A stretch of 64,000 bases of DNA from Campylobacter showae (GTDB taxonomy: Bacteria > Campylobacterota > Campylobacteria > Campylobacterales > Campylobacteraceae). Positions 9,168 through 17,474 of this stretch are shown piece by piece. The notes under the pieces were generated by a model. That model was not told where the DNA came from. It ran no database searches and saw only the letters and a program-made list of their open reading frames with translations. The DNA lies in the NCBI RefSeq assembly GCF_900573985.1, contig NZ_UWOK01000002.1, positions 62,001 to 126,000 on the forward strand, written 5' to 3'. The translations under genes and the position numbers were made by a program. How positions within the stretch are numbered: position 1 is the first letter of the stretch; every line of letters starts with the position of its first letter.

Positions 9168-10103
9168 GTGCAAAAACCTAAAAAAATCATCCCAGAAACT
9201 AGCACAAGTAAATACGAGCGTATAAACGATATAGCCGTTCTGATAAGCAACAGGCCGCACTCTATATCCGAGCTTTCAGAGAAACTGGGCGTTTGTACTA
9301 AAACTATACAAAGAGATCTTTATGACGTACTAGCCAAAAACGGAGCCGTAAAAAAGGGAAGGATGTGGAGCATGGATAAAACCGAAGCCAAAGACAACCT
9401 AGATCAAGAAGAGCGAACCATCATAAATATCCTAGATAATATCTCAAAAACCATGGGGACAAATTTTTATTCAAAGGCTCACGTCTTACTAGAGCAGATC
9501 ACTAGCAGGCTAAACCATCCTATACTAACTAATATAAACAACGAGAAACTAGACGAAAAAGACTTTGCAAATTTCGAACTACTTGAAAACGCCATCAAAG
9601 AAAAAAGACTGGTAGAGTGTGAGTATAATAACTTTAAATTTAAGATAAAACCGCTAAAACTAGCGATGTTTGACGGGTTTTGGTATTTGCTTTTTCTTGA
9701 TACGGGCAAAAACGATACCTTTAAAAAATTTCATCTAAAAAGCATTGCGAACATTAAAATACTTGAAGATAAATTTGAGATAGAGGCAAAAATAGAAGAT
9801 AGGTTAAAAAATATAAACTCAGCGTGGGCGACGCTAGATGAGCCAAAGGTAGCTAAGCTGCTTTTGGCTCCGCAAATAAAGAAGTATTTTGAGAGAAAAC
9901 CATATGCCAAGCAAAGCATATATGGCCAGGACTCCGATGGCTCCGTCATTATCGATATAGAGTACACCAACATAATGGAGATCAAGCCACTCATATACTA
10001 CTACATCCCATTTATCAAGGTGCTTGAACCAAAAGAGCTAGCCGATGAGCTAAGAGATGAGATAGGGGAGTATTTTGAGGAGTTAAACCAAGGAAGTATA
10101 TAA
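9168..10103 (+). CDS. WYL-domain transcriptional regulator
   Basis: A 311-aa protein. Residues 20-65 form a DeoR-like helix-turn-helix (SISELSEKLGVCTKTIQRDL). The remainder fits a WYL domain: ECEYNNFKFKIKPLKLAMFDGFWYLLF is split across residues near 145-175, and a WCX-like C-terminal part ends in the helix ELADELRDEIGEYFEEL. WYL regulators such as BrxR and CapW repress or activate phage-defence genes through inverted repeats and sense a nucleotide-like ligand. The GTG start follows AAAGGAG at ideal spacing. Together with the second WYL protein (45316-46275) it is the best candidate for reading the dyad found before ten promoters here; that link is inference. Confidence 0.88.
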   Translation: MQKPKKIIPETSTSKYERINDIAVLISNRPHSISELSEKLGVCTKTIQRDLYDVLAKNGAVKKGRMWSMDKTEAKDNLDQEERTIINILDNISKTMGTNFYSKAHVLLEQITSRLNHPILTNINNEKLDEKDFANFELLENAIKEKRLVECEYNNFKFKIKPLKLAMFDGFWYLLFLDTGKNDTFKKFHLKSIANIKILEDKFEIEAKIEDRLKNINSAWATLDEPKVAKLLLAPQIKKYFERKPYAKQSIYGQDSDGSVIIDIEYTNIMEIKPLIYYYIPFIKVLEPKELADELRDEIGEYFEELNQGSI

Positions 10104-10115
10104 AATATATCAAAT

Positions 10116-10142
10116 TTAACTTGCCAAAAATAGGCAAGTTAA
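10116..10142. terminator. Bidirectional hairpin terminator
   Basis: Perfect 10-bp stem TTAACTTGCC / GGCAAGTTAA with a 7-nt loop, followed by A/T-rich tails on both sides. It sits between the convergent WYL and DUF262 genes and could end both transcripts. Confidence 0.75.
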
Positions 10143-10152
10143 AAATAGTTTT

Positions 10153-11946
10153 TTACTTTACGTCAATCCCCATTGTATCGAGCAATAAAATGCCTAGCAT
10201 CTGTTCACCGTGTTGTTTAATCGCTTTTTCATACCCATCAATATCTTTCCCTTTTATGCACTCCGACATCAATATCAATTTTAGGCTTTGCGTTATTATG
10301 TTTGGATATGTGGTTTGCTTTGCAGATGGGGCGAGATTGGAAAATTTAGAGTTACCGGAAGTTGTAACAAGCGCTAAGTTGCCAAATGAGTTCAAAATTG
10401 TGTCATCCATGCGCTCTATACTATCACTAGAAGGATTTTGTGGGTAAAAATGCTCGATAGAGTCTCTAAATTTAAATTCCCACTCTTTTAAATTTTTTAA
10501 ATTTACATCGCCAACCGCTTCAAAAGCATTTTGTAGTTTTTGTTTTGGTTCGCTATTTCGAGTGCTAACTATACACTCTCTATATAAAATATAATCAAGA
10601 TAAGCAAGGACTATTCTCTCACACATAGGATAAGAGGTGCTTTTTTCTAGCGCATTTTTTACCTTCTCTCTTGCATACGTTTCTAAAATTTCTTGCATAT
10701 TGGCTGTTGTATTTTCGTTAAGTCTCTTAAGAAGTGTAAAAATCCACTCCATAGCGCGTGGCGAAGTATATGTGATACGCAAGCAAGACTGCAAGGTGAC
10801 AACTAATTTATTGTTATCAAACGTATCCACGTAGCCGAATGTATCTTTGTTGTTATTGCGATATTTTTTGAGCATTTTTAGCGACCATTTTTCTCCGTCA
10901 TTTTTATCATTTTCATCAGTTTTTATAATAAATTTATCAAACAAAAATCTAAATTTTAAAAGGTTGTAGATAAAATTTTTGGCATTTTCACTATTATCGA
11001 AGTATTTTTTTAAATTATCAATCAATTTTTTATCATAAAGCAGTTCATTTGTACTGCTTGTATTATTGCTCATAACGGCATTTACTTGTAAAAGAAAATT
11101 TGGGAAATTTATAATAGATGAAAATCTTTCGTTTTCGCCTTCATCTTGCGTTGTTTTTTCGGAAGTTAAATTTTTGTTGTCTAAAATTTCGCTTAGTAGC
11201 CTCCCTTCAACATCGCTGTCATCTTCTATAGAAATTTCAAAAAGTTTATTTTCATCACAAATTTTATCCCATTCATTGCCAAAAATTTGTTCTCTTAATT
11301 TCTTTTTAAAACTCATCTGCACGTATCTATCCATATCCGCACATGCATCCCAAACTAACGCAGCTATTTTTCTCTCTTTTTCTTCTAAGATTTTTAAAAT
11401 TTTTGCTTTTACGACTTGGTGAAATTCTAGTTGCTCGCCTCTTGTGTTCATTATCTCAAAAAAATGATTTAGATCGGCATCATTTGGAACTGGCACGCGT
11501 AGAAGTTTGGCATTTAAAATTTTACTTTTAAAACTCTCATCGTTTTCATTTTTTTTAAAATAATTTTCTATAATTTTAAACCCATTTACAATTTCATTAG
11601 ATGGCAAATTAGCCAACTTATCATCATCGCAAATTTTTTCTAGCGTTTCGTTTGACTTTTGCCTAGCTTCAAATTTTAGTTTATCTTTTATGTCGTGCTT
11701 AAGATATCTTAGTGTCAAATATAGAGTTGTGAGTCTTTGCTGTCCATCTATAACTTCAAAAACACCATCTTTTTCTCTTACGACTAAGCTTCCTATAAAA
11801 TACTCATTATCATTACTGCTTATATCATCCAAAAGTGCCACTATCTCTTTTTCGCCCCAAGCGTAGTTGCGCTGATATATGGGTATGAGATATTTGCTTT
11901 CAAAAATTTTTTCTACACTAAATTTTAGATCATCTGTTTTACTCAT
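10153..11946 (-). CDS. DUF262-DUF1524 (GmrSD-like) endonuclease
   Basis: A 597-aa protein. The N-terminal DUF262 domain has IPIYQRNYAWG near residue 22 and the ParB-like DGQQRLTTL motif near residue 67, which binds and hydrolyses NTP in GmrS. The C-terminus carries the DUF1524 HNH-type nuclease signature: IEHFYPQNP around residue 515 and FGNLALV about 20 residues on. GmrSD enzymes are type IV restriction systems cutting glucosylated hydroxymethylcytosine DNA; related single-chain enzymes (BrxU, SspE) target other modified or phosphorothioated DNA. Its start overlaps the stop of the preceding DUF262 gene (11943) by 4 nt, so the two are one unit. The modification recognised cannot be told from sequence. 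Confidence 0.88.
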   Translation of the reverse strand: MSKTDDLKFSVEKIFESKYLIPIYQRNYAWGEKEIVALLDDISSNDNEYFIGSLVVREKDGVFEVIDGQQRLTTLYLTLRYLKHDIKDKLKFEARQKSNETLEKICDDDKLANLPSNEIVNGFKIIENYFKKNENDESFKSKILNAKLLRVPVPNDADLNHFFEIMNTRGEQLEFHQVVKAKILKILEEKERKIAALVWDACADMDRYVQMSFKKKLREQIFGNEWDKICDENKLFEISIEDDSDVEGRLLSEILDNKNLTSEKTTQDEGENERFSSIINFPNFLLQVNAVMSNNTSSTNELLYDKKLIDNLKKYFDNSENAKNFIYNLLKFRFLFDKFIIKTDENDKNDGEKWSLKMLKKYRNNNKDTFGYVDTFDNNKLVVTLQSCLRITYTSPRAMEWIFTLLKRLNENTTANMQEILETYAREKVKNALEKSTSYPMCERIVLAYLDYILYRECIVSTRNSEPKQKLQNAFEAVGDVNLKNLKEWEFKFRDSIEHFYPQNPSSDSIERMDDTILNSFGNLALVTTSGNSKFSNLAPSAKQTTYPNIITQSLKLILMSECIKGKDIDGYEKAIKQHGEQMLGILLLDTMGIDVK

Positions 11947-13184
11947 TTTTTAATCTCTAGTCTATTTTTTATATCATCGTATCCATTAACGATTGTTTCA
12001 ATATCACATAGCTCAACGCTGTAAATTTCATCTGGCGACCTCATATGAGATATTTTTTCAAATAAATTTAATCCGCTATTTTCATCTTGATATCCAAGTG
12101 CATATTTGTTTATGCTCTCTAGATATACGGCCTGTTTCGCTAAGCGCAAAGTATAAACGTATCTATAAAAAAATGCGCAAATATTTTCGCTAAGCTCATC
12201 AAAACCAAATCTATCAACAAATGCCATTATAAGGCATTCAAAAAGTCTTACTATATATTTATCGCCTCTCTTTTTTCTAGGCATAGTGTTGTCGTCATAT
12301 TTTGCTTCTACAAATTTCTTTATTTTATGGTAAAGGTCTAGGTAGTGAGCTGTGAAATCAAAAAAGTGTTTTCCACTTAACAAATCTTGAGTGAGTAAAA
12401 ATTTACCGCTATTTTGCGCGCCGAATTCGATCGCTGCTTTATTAAATTTAGTCACATTGTATAGCGAAGTATGGTCTATACCTTTAAAAATATCTATGTG
12501 GTCTTTGGAATAATATAATCCGCTCTCTCTACGTTGCCATCTAATAATAGGAAACAAAAAATCGCTAAAAATTTCTTTTATTTCATCGCTATTTTTATCC
12601 TCCCAATTTGATATTACCTGCACTTTTTTGGCTTCGTCATCATCTGCCATATGCCTTAGATGGTATGCTTTTAGCAGATCGTGCACTTCTAGTGCTTTAC
12701 CTCTGGTATTTTGTGAGTCAAAGTAGTTAAATGCTTCTTGTTGGTCAGTCACAACTATTTCAACCATGGTGCAATTATTTAAGATAAATTGTTTAAATTT
12801 TTCTTTTTCATCACCAGTTAGTAACTCTGTTTTTTGTTTTAAAATTTTATTATTGTTTGTAATGCTATTAAAAGAGAGAGGATTGAAAATTTGCTCTAGT
12901 AACGGCAATTTTTCTTTTTGTCCTAGTAAATTTAGTAGTATTGTAAGCGTAGTGAGACGTTGTTGTCCATCGACAATATTATAATTTTTGAGCCCACTAT
13001 TGCACTCAAAGTGTAGTATGGTAGAGCCTATGCGGTAATCGTTTTTGTTGTTTTTGTATTCTCTAAAAATATCATTAAAAAGCGCAATAGCCGATTTGGT
13101 ACTCCAGGTATACGGACGTTGATAGTCCGGGATTTTGAGTTTTTTATTATAGATTTTAGATATTTTTACAATATTTGCCTTCAT
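11943..13184 (-). CDS. DUF262 protein, partner of the GmrSD-like enzyme
   Basis: A 413-aa protein with IPDYQRPYTWS and VDGQQRLTTLTILL, the two hallmarks of DUF262. The second half lacks the H..P..N..GNL motif of DUF1524, so it is probably NTPase/sensor only. I place the start at 13184 (MKANIVKIS) because AAGGA lies 5 nt before it; in-frame ATGs upstream at 13208 and 13190 lack such a site. It is translationally coupled to the DUF262-DUF1524 gene downstream. Tandem DUF262 pairs recur at 60807-64000, so pairing of two unequal DUF262 proteins is a repeated theme of the island. Confidence 0.82.
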   Translation of the reverse strand: MKANIVKISKIYNKKLKIPDYQRPYTWSTKSAIALFNDIFREYKNNKNDYRIGSTILHFECNSGLKNYNIVDGQQRLTTLTILLNLLGQKEKLPLLEQIFNPLSFNSITNNNKILKQKTELLTGDEKEKFKQFILNNCTMVEIVVTDQQEAFNYFDSQNTRGKALEVHDLLKAYHLRHMADDDEAKKVQVISNWEDKNSDEIKEIFSDFLFPIIRWQRRESGLYYSKDHIDIFKGIDHTSLYNVTKFNKAAIEFGAQNSGKFLLTQDLLSGKHFFDFTAHYLDLYHKIKKFVEAKYDDNTMPRKKRGDKYIVRLFECLIMAFVDRFGFDELSENICAFFYRYVYTLRLAKQAVYLESINKYALGYQDENSGLNLFEKISHMRSPDEIYSVELCDIETIVNGYDDIKNRLEIKK

Positions 13185-13243
13185 GCTCATCCTTTCAAAT
13201 TTTTGCATTATAGTGCAGTGCTTATCAAAGTTTAGTTAAAAAA

Positions 13244-13420
13244 GGCTCTCTTTAACTTAAGCTCACACAAAGGAGCATTAAGTTACGATGAGAACCATGT
13301 TCTTGAAAAGTAACAAGCGTAGCGAAGTAGAGTTTATATAATACTCAAACTACACAGGAAAACTTATATCAGAAACTATTAAAATTGATAAGAAAAAATC
13401 CGCTTAAGTTTAATTGAGCC
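13244..13420 (+). mobile_element. Miniature IS1595-type element (MITE-like)
   Basis: A 177-bp unit bounded by GGCTCTCTTTAACTTAAGC on the left and, inverted, GGCTCAATTAAACTTAAGC on the right. These match the ends of the larger copy at 54106-54965. Inside lies only the last part of the transposase gene: with the frame broken, the tail reads LYQKLLKLIRKNPLK. The junction is a GTAACAAGCGTAGCGAAGT block like those within the big copies. It is therefore an internally deleted, non-autonomous derivative. The 8-bp flanks TTAAAAAA and TAATTTTT do not form an exact target duplication. Confidence 0.7.
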
Positions 13421-13423
13421 TAA

Positions 13424-13489
13424 TTTTTTTCTAGCAAGCTTTTTATCGTTTAAATTGTCGTATACGCCTTTAGAGATATGAAAAGTTTT
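13424..13489 (-). pseudogene. Fragment of a helical-repeat gene
   Basis: Reading the minus strand gives KTFHISKGVYDNLNDKKLARK, very like EYFYVARSVYENLNDKKLAKK of the intact gene at 16814-17425. The fragment lies directly beside the miniature element and has no start. It is a relic of a paralogue. Confidence 0.6.
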
Positions 13490-13503
13490 CCGAAGCCTAA
13501 ATT

Positions 13504-14862
13504 TTATCTTGCAAGCTCAAATTCCGCCCAAAATTCGCTGCCTGCACCCGCCTCGCTTTTTACGCCGAGCTTCAAGCCGTGGATTTTGGCGATATTTGCC
13601 GCGATGGCTAGCCCAAGGCCGCTGCCTGCGTTTAAGCTTTTATTTCTTGAGCCCTCGGCTTGGTAAAATTTATTCCAGATTAGCTCAATATCTTTTTGAG
13701 AAATTCCGTTACCATCATCTTTTACGGATAGTAGCGCGTGCGTTTTGGTTGCGCTTAAGCCTAGCTCGATCTTGTTTGCAGTAAATTTTAAAGCGTTGCT
13801 TAAAAAGTTATCAGCCAGCCTTGATATCATCAGCCCATCGCCTAAGATTTCAACATCTGTGGCGATCTCACAGATAAATTTAACTCCTTTGGCGCTTGCT
13901 AGTTTTTCATAGTCGGTGGCTAAATTTTGCAGTATATCGCTTAAATTTATGCGCTTTAAGGTTAAATTTCTACCTGATTCTAGCCTTGAGAGCTCTAAAA
14001 TTTGATCTATCAGTAAGGTAATCTTTCTTGACTGCCTTGAGATGACCTCAAGCGACTCTTTGGCCTCGTCTAAATTTTGCGCGTAGCTTGCGGCGTAGTC
14101 GCTCTCCGCAATGATGATTGATAGCGGCGTTCTAAGCTCATGTGAGACATCTGAAGTGAGCTGTTTTTCACTTTGATAGACCTTTTCGAGAGAATCCAGC
14201 ATCTTGTTAAAAACGCTCGCAAGTGCGTGCAGCTCGTCCTTGCCAGCGGGTAGCTCGATACGCTTTGAAAAGTCCCGGCTTTTGCCTATATCAAGGGCTG
14301 TTTCAGATATCGTGGCGACTGGTTTTAGGGCATTTTTTATCGTTTTGTAGCCACCATAAAGCACAAAGGCAAATAAAACCGGTACAAAGACGCCAAGGGC
14401 CAGCAAAAATAGCCCCTCTTTTTTGAAAAATCTCTCCGCATTTATGACGCCTCTGATCCAGACTTTCTTGCCTTTAGCTGCGATGTCGTAGTAGTAAAAG
14501 CGGTTTTCTCCGTTTTCATAATATCTCACCTCGCCGCTATCCATCTCAAGCGTGCCATCAAAATTTTTAGGCACTAAACCACCCAGCAATTCGCCGTTGT
14601 CGCTATATTTTATAAAAAATATCCCATCATCATAGGGTTCAAATTCTTCCGTATTATTGGCGATTTTGGTGACTGATTTGGCTAGCTTTTTTTGGCTCAC
14701 GTCCTCAAAAATTTCATCCGCCACAACCGCTGAGATAGCTATGAGTGCTGCCACGATAGCCATGATAAAAAATGAGTACCAAAGCGTCACGCGCGCTGTG
14801 ATGGGGATATTTGCAGCTGTGATGGAGATATTTGCAAGAGTGCGCTTAATCCTTAATAACAT
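13504..14862 (-). CDS. Sensor histidine kinase, two-component
   Basis: A 452-aa membrane kinase. Transmembrane helices lie near residues 28-50 and 152-172, with a periplasmic sensor of about 100 residues between them. A HAMP linker follows, then HisKA with SDVSHELRTPLS (phospho-His near 241), and an HATPase domain with the N box NFLSNALKFT, KDDGNGIS and GSGLGLAIA. It should autophosphorylate and pass phosphate to the OmpR-type regulator at 14846-15505, whose end it overlaps. I use the ATG at 14862; a TTG two codons upstream is also possible. The PepSY and 15545-16111 genes upstream in the same operon suggest an envelope stimulus, perhaps metal, cationic peptide or redox. The signal itself is unknown. 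Confidence 0.9.
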   Translation of the reverse strand: MLLRIKRTLANISITAANIPITARVTLWYSFFIMAIVAALIAISAVVADEIFEDVSQKKLAKSVTKIANNTEEFEPYDDGIFFIKYSDNGELLGGLVPKNFDGTLEMDSGEVRYYENGENRFYYYDIAAKGKKVWIRGVINAERFFKKEGLFLLALGVFVPVLFAFVLYGGYKTIKNALKPVATISETALDIGKSRDFSKRIELPAGKDELHALASVFNKMLDSLEKVYQSEKQLTSDVSHELRTPLSIIIAESDYAASYAQNLDEAKESLEVISRQSRKITLLIDQILELSRLESGRNLTLKRINLSDILQNLATDYEKLASAKGVKFICEIATDVEILGDGLMISRLADNFLSNALKFTANKIELGLSATKTHALLSVKDDGNGISQKDIELIWNKFYQAEGSRNKSLNAGSGLGLAIAANIAKIHGLKLGVKSEAGAGSEFWAEFELAR

Positions 14863-15505
14863 AGCCAAGTCCTCTTTTAGTCTGGATCACTTCGCACTCA
14901 CCAAATTTTTTTCTTATATTTTTTACTAGTACGTCGATGATGTTTGAGCTGCCCATATAGTCGAAGTCCCAGACGTGTTCTTTGATCTGGTCGCGGGTCA
15001 AAATTCTACCCTTATTGAGCATCAAAAACTCTAAAATTTCATACTCTTTGCCTGTTAGCTCGATATTTTGCCCGCCAAATTCGACTGACTTTTTAGAAAG
15101 GTCGATCTTTAGCTCGCCTGCGCAAATTTCACTACTTGCGCTGCCGCTGTTTCGGCGGATTAGCGTGCGCACTCTAGCTAGCAGCTCTTTAAAATCAAAC
15201 GGTTTTACTAAATAATCATCAGCGCCCACGTCAAGCCCCTTTACGATGTCGTCTATCTCGTCCTTTGCGGTTAGCATGAGCACGGGCGTGGCTAGCTTTT
15301 TGGTGCGTGACTTTTGCAAAAATGCAAGGCCGTCCATCACCGGCATCATGATATCAAGCACTATGAGGTCGTAGTGCGCCACAGCGGTAAAGTCCATCGC
15401 CTCCTCGCCGTTAAACGCGCTATCGACGCTATATCCATTTTTCTTAAGGTGCTTTGTGATGACGTTGTTTAGGTCTATCTCGTCTTCAACGACTAAAATT
15501 TTCAT
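14846..15505 (-). CDS. OmpR/PhoB-family response regulator
   Basis: A 219-aa regulator with receiver residues ED near positions 7-8, phospho-acceptor Asp51 in LIVLDIMMPVMDG, Lys in LTAKDE, and a C-terminal winged helix typical of OmpR (RVRTLIRR linker, then LTGKEYEILEFLMLNKGRILTRDQI, and GLGYVI at the end). It is the cognate partner of the overlapping kinase gene. In Campylobacter such pairs next to a PepSY protein usually control envelope or stress genes, possibly the PepSY gene itself. No clear operator half-sites are visible to name its regulon. Confidence 0.92.
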   Translation of the reverse strand: MKILVVEDEIDLNNVITKHLKKNGYSVDSAFNGEEAMDFTAVAHYDLIVLDIMMPVMDGLAFLQKSRTKKLATPVLMLTAKDEIDDIVKGLDVGADDYLVKPFDFKELLARVRTLIRRNSGSASSEICAGELKIDLSKKSVEFGGQNIELTGKEYEILEFLMLNKGRILTRDQIKEHVWDFDYMGSSNIIDVLVKNIRKKFGECEVIQTKRGLGYVIKD

Positions 15506-15544
15506 CTTTGCCTCTTTTTGGTTTTGCTCGCTATTTTATCAAAT

Positions 15545-16111
15545 TTAGCTCTTTATTTTTAGGCTAAGTATCTCTCCGCTGCCGGCTGCTATCTTGAAGC
15601 AATATAAAAAGTCGTTAAATTTAGCCTTCGCCTCGTAAAAATACTCCCTACTAGCTTTGTTAAACGTCTCCATCTTGCCTAGATAAATTTGACCGAATTC
15701 GACATTGCCAGCCTCTGTTTTTAGCCGTTTAGCGACAATGTTTTTGACTAGATCACTTGAGATGATCTGCGCGCCGTCAAATTTAGCCTGCTCCTCATTT
15801 ATCCTTGAAAGCTCCGCCTTTTGCACTTCGTCTTTTAGCTCATTTGCTAAATTTCCTAGCCGCTCTCCGGCCTTACCAGCACAAGCTAGCACGCCACCAG
15901 CGCTTTGGAGTGAAATTTCTAATGTCTTTTTGGCTAAATTAAGAGCCCAGTTAGCACTGCAGCTTGTTTTTTTAATATTTTCTTCTAATTTTTCTCTACT
16001 TTGCTCTGTTTCACCTAAAGTTTGGCTAGCGTTTTCATCTAAAATTTGGTTTTCGTTTTTACTTGTAGCAGCTATCTCAATATCTAAATTTTTATTTACA
16101 TTCTCATTCAT
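15545..16111 (-). CDS. Unknown protein in the PepSY two-component operon
   Basis: A 188-aa protein, start placed at the ATG preceded by AAGGAAAAAAG rather than the longer frame from 16165. The first 60 residues are low-complexity, rich in Asn/Glu. Residues about 65-95 hold an apolar helix with small residues (SLQSAGGVLACAGKAGERLG), reminiscent of a membrane-associated hairpin. The C-terminal part is alpha/beta. No family is recognised. It sits 50 nt after the PepSY gene and 40 nt before the response regulator, so it is likely cotranscribed with them. Confidence 0.6.
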   Translation of the reverse strand: MNENVNKNLDIEIAATSKNENQILDENASQTLGETEQSREKLEENIKKTSCSANWALNLAKKTLEISLQSAGGVLACAGKAGERLGNLANELKDEVQKAELSRINEEQAKFDGAQIISSDLVKNIVAKRLKTEAGNVEFGQIYLGKMETFNKASREYFYEAKAKFNDFLYCFKIAAGSGEILSLKIKS

Positions 16112-16161
16112 CTTTTTTCCTTGGTTAAATTTAGCACCCAAATTTCTCTGGGCGCACAAGA

Positions 16162-16647
16162 TCACTTCGTGTAGTTGCCGATGATCTCACCTGTTTGAGC
16201 GTTTATTATCACTTTTTTCTCGCTCATGCCTTTTTTAAGCTCGACCTCGTAGATCCAAGTGCCGTTTTTATTATCAAGGTCCGCCTCGTCAAGGCTCCAA
16301 CCAGCTTCAAGGGCGAGCGCTTTATTTACGGCCTCGTCGATATTTAGGGTGAGCTTTGAAAAGTCTATCGCCTCATTTGGCAATATAAATTTTTTGTTTT
16401 TAACCTCGTGTTTTACGATCTGACCGTTTGCGGCGTCTATTTTGATCTCTTTTTTTACATTATCTTTGAAAGACTCTATCTCATAAAATGTCGTTCCTTT
16501 TTTAACGTCTACTGAGATATCATTGACGCTTGAGTCTGGGAAGTTTTTCTCCGCTATGTTTAAAGCCTCTTTTGATGTGATAGCCGCTTGTAAGCCTGTG
16601 GCACCTAAAATCGCTGCTAAAACAGCCATACTTAATACTTTGTTCAT
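16162..16647 (-). CDS. Secreted PepSY-domain protein
   Basis: A 161-aa protein with a Sec signal peptide (MNKVLSMAVLAAILGATGLQA, cleavage after QA) and two PepSY-type repeats, recognised by ITSKEALNIAEK...FYEIES...KIDAANGQIV and IDEAVNKALAL...WIYEVEL...IINAQTGEII. PepSY proteins act in the periplasm as inhibitors, chaperones or sensors and often accompany two-component genes. It is the first gene of the minus-strand operon that leads to the regulator and kinase. A role as ligand-binding accessory of the kinase is inference. Confidence 0.85.
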   Translation of the reverse strand: MNKVLSMAVLAAILGATGLQAAITSKEALNIAEKNFPDSSVNDISVDVKKGTTFYEIESFKDNVKKEIKIDAANGQIVKHEVKNKKFILPNEAIDFSKLTLNIDEAVNKALALEAGWSLDEADLDNKNGTWIYEVELKKGMSEKKVIINAQTGEIIGNYTK

Positions 16648-16813
16648 TGTTTGTCCTTTGATTTTTTATTTCCAACTCTTTGTTTGGATGAGCGCATTAT
16701 AAAAGACTTAAATGAAGCTAGGATGAATGGAATGAATTTATTTTAAAAAGCGTAGCACACTTGATGTGATTGCCTAAAATTAGGCCTAATAGCGAGTTTA
16801 CATCTTAAATTTA

Positions 16814-17425
16814 CTATTTAGTTTTAGTGTTTTTATTGCGTATTTGCTCCAGTCTTTGCTGCGCCCTTTCTTCTACTTTCAAGTACTCTTCGTCGTATGC
16901 GTCGTTGCCGTCGGTTAAATTTTTGGCCTTTTTATAAAATTTTTTGCATACGGATTTATACTTTTTTATCCTACTTAAGATATCTAAGAAATTTAAAAAT
17001 CTTTGCCTTTTCATGCCTGAGCTTAAAGCACTTTTTATAACCGTCCTCATATGCTTTCTAGGTAACACATTTTGCTTGCAAAGCAGGACATTTATCTTAA
17101 ATCTTTTTATCTGTTTTACGATGATCTTTTTGGCAAGCTTTTTATCGTTTAAATTTTCATAGACGCTTCTGGCTACATAAAAATACTCCATAGGATATTT
17201 ACATACTTGCAACGCCCTTTTTAGGATAGTTTTTATTATCTTTTGCCTATTTTCGTCATTTTCAAGCTCACCAAAAGCTAGCCTTGCCAAATACAAATAC
17301 TCTCTAAAATCCTCACATTTTGACAGGATATCGTTAAATTCGCTAGAAAGCAGTTGTTTTGGCTCTACAGACGATATAAAATCGCTAATCTCCATATACG
17401 GCCTAAGACCCCAGAATTTTTTCAT
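16814..17425 (-). CDS. Small alpha-helical-repeat protein
   Basis: A 203-aa, very basic, all-helical protein with repeat-like units (DFREYLYLARLAF, PMEYFYVARSVYENLNDKKLAKK). The start at 17425 follows GGAG; the frame extends upstream but without a ribosome-binding site. Units of the form YxxLAxxVxxxxxDKxxAxxL recur in the 415-aa neighbour at 18800-20047 and as a fragment at 13424-13489. This suggests a tetratricopeptide-like scaffold family local to this island. It is the last gene of the minus-strand cluster headed by the twin-AAA gene; function unknown. Confidence 0.7.
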   Translation of the reverse strand: MKKFWGLRPYMEISDFISSVEPKQLLSSEFNDILSKCEDFREYLYLARLAFGELENDENRQKIIKTILKRALQVCKYPMEYFYVARSVYENLNDKKLAKKIIVKQIKRFKINVLLCKQNVLPRKHMRTVIKSALSSGMKRQRFLNFLDILSRIKKYKSVCKKFYKKAKNLTDGNDAYDEEYLKVEERAQQRLEQIRNKNTKTK

Positions 17426-17474
17426 ATTTGCTCCATTTTGCATTTTTGTGGTTTTAGTAATTTGACCTTTCAAG

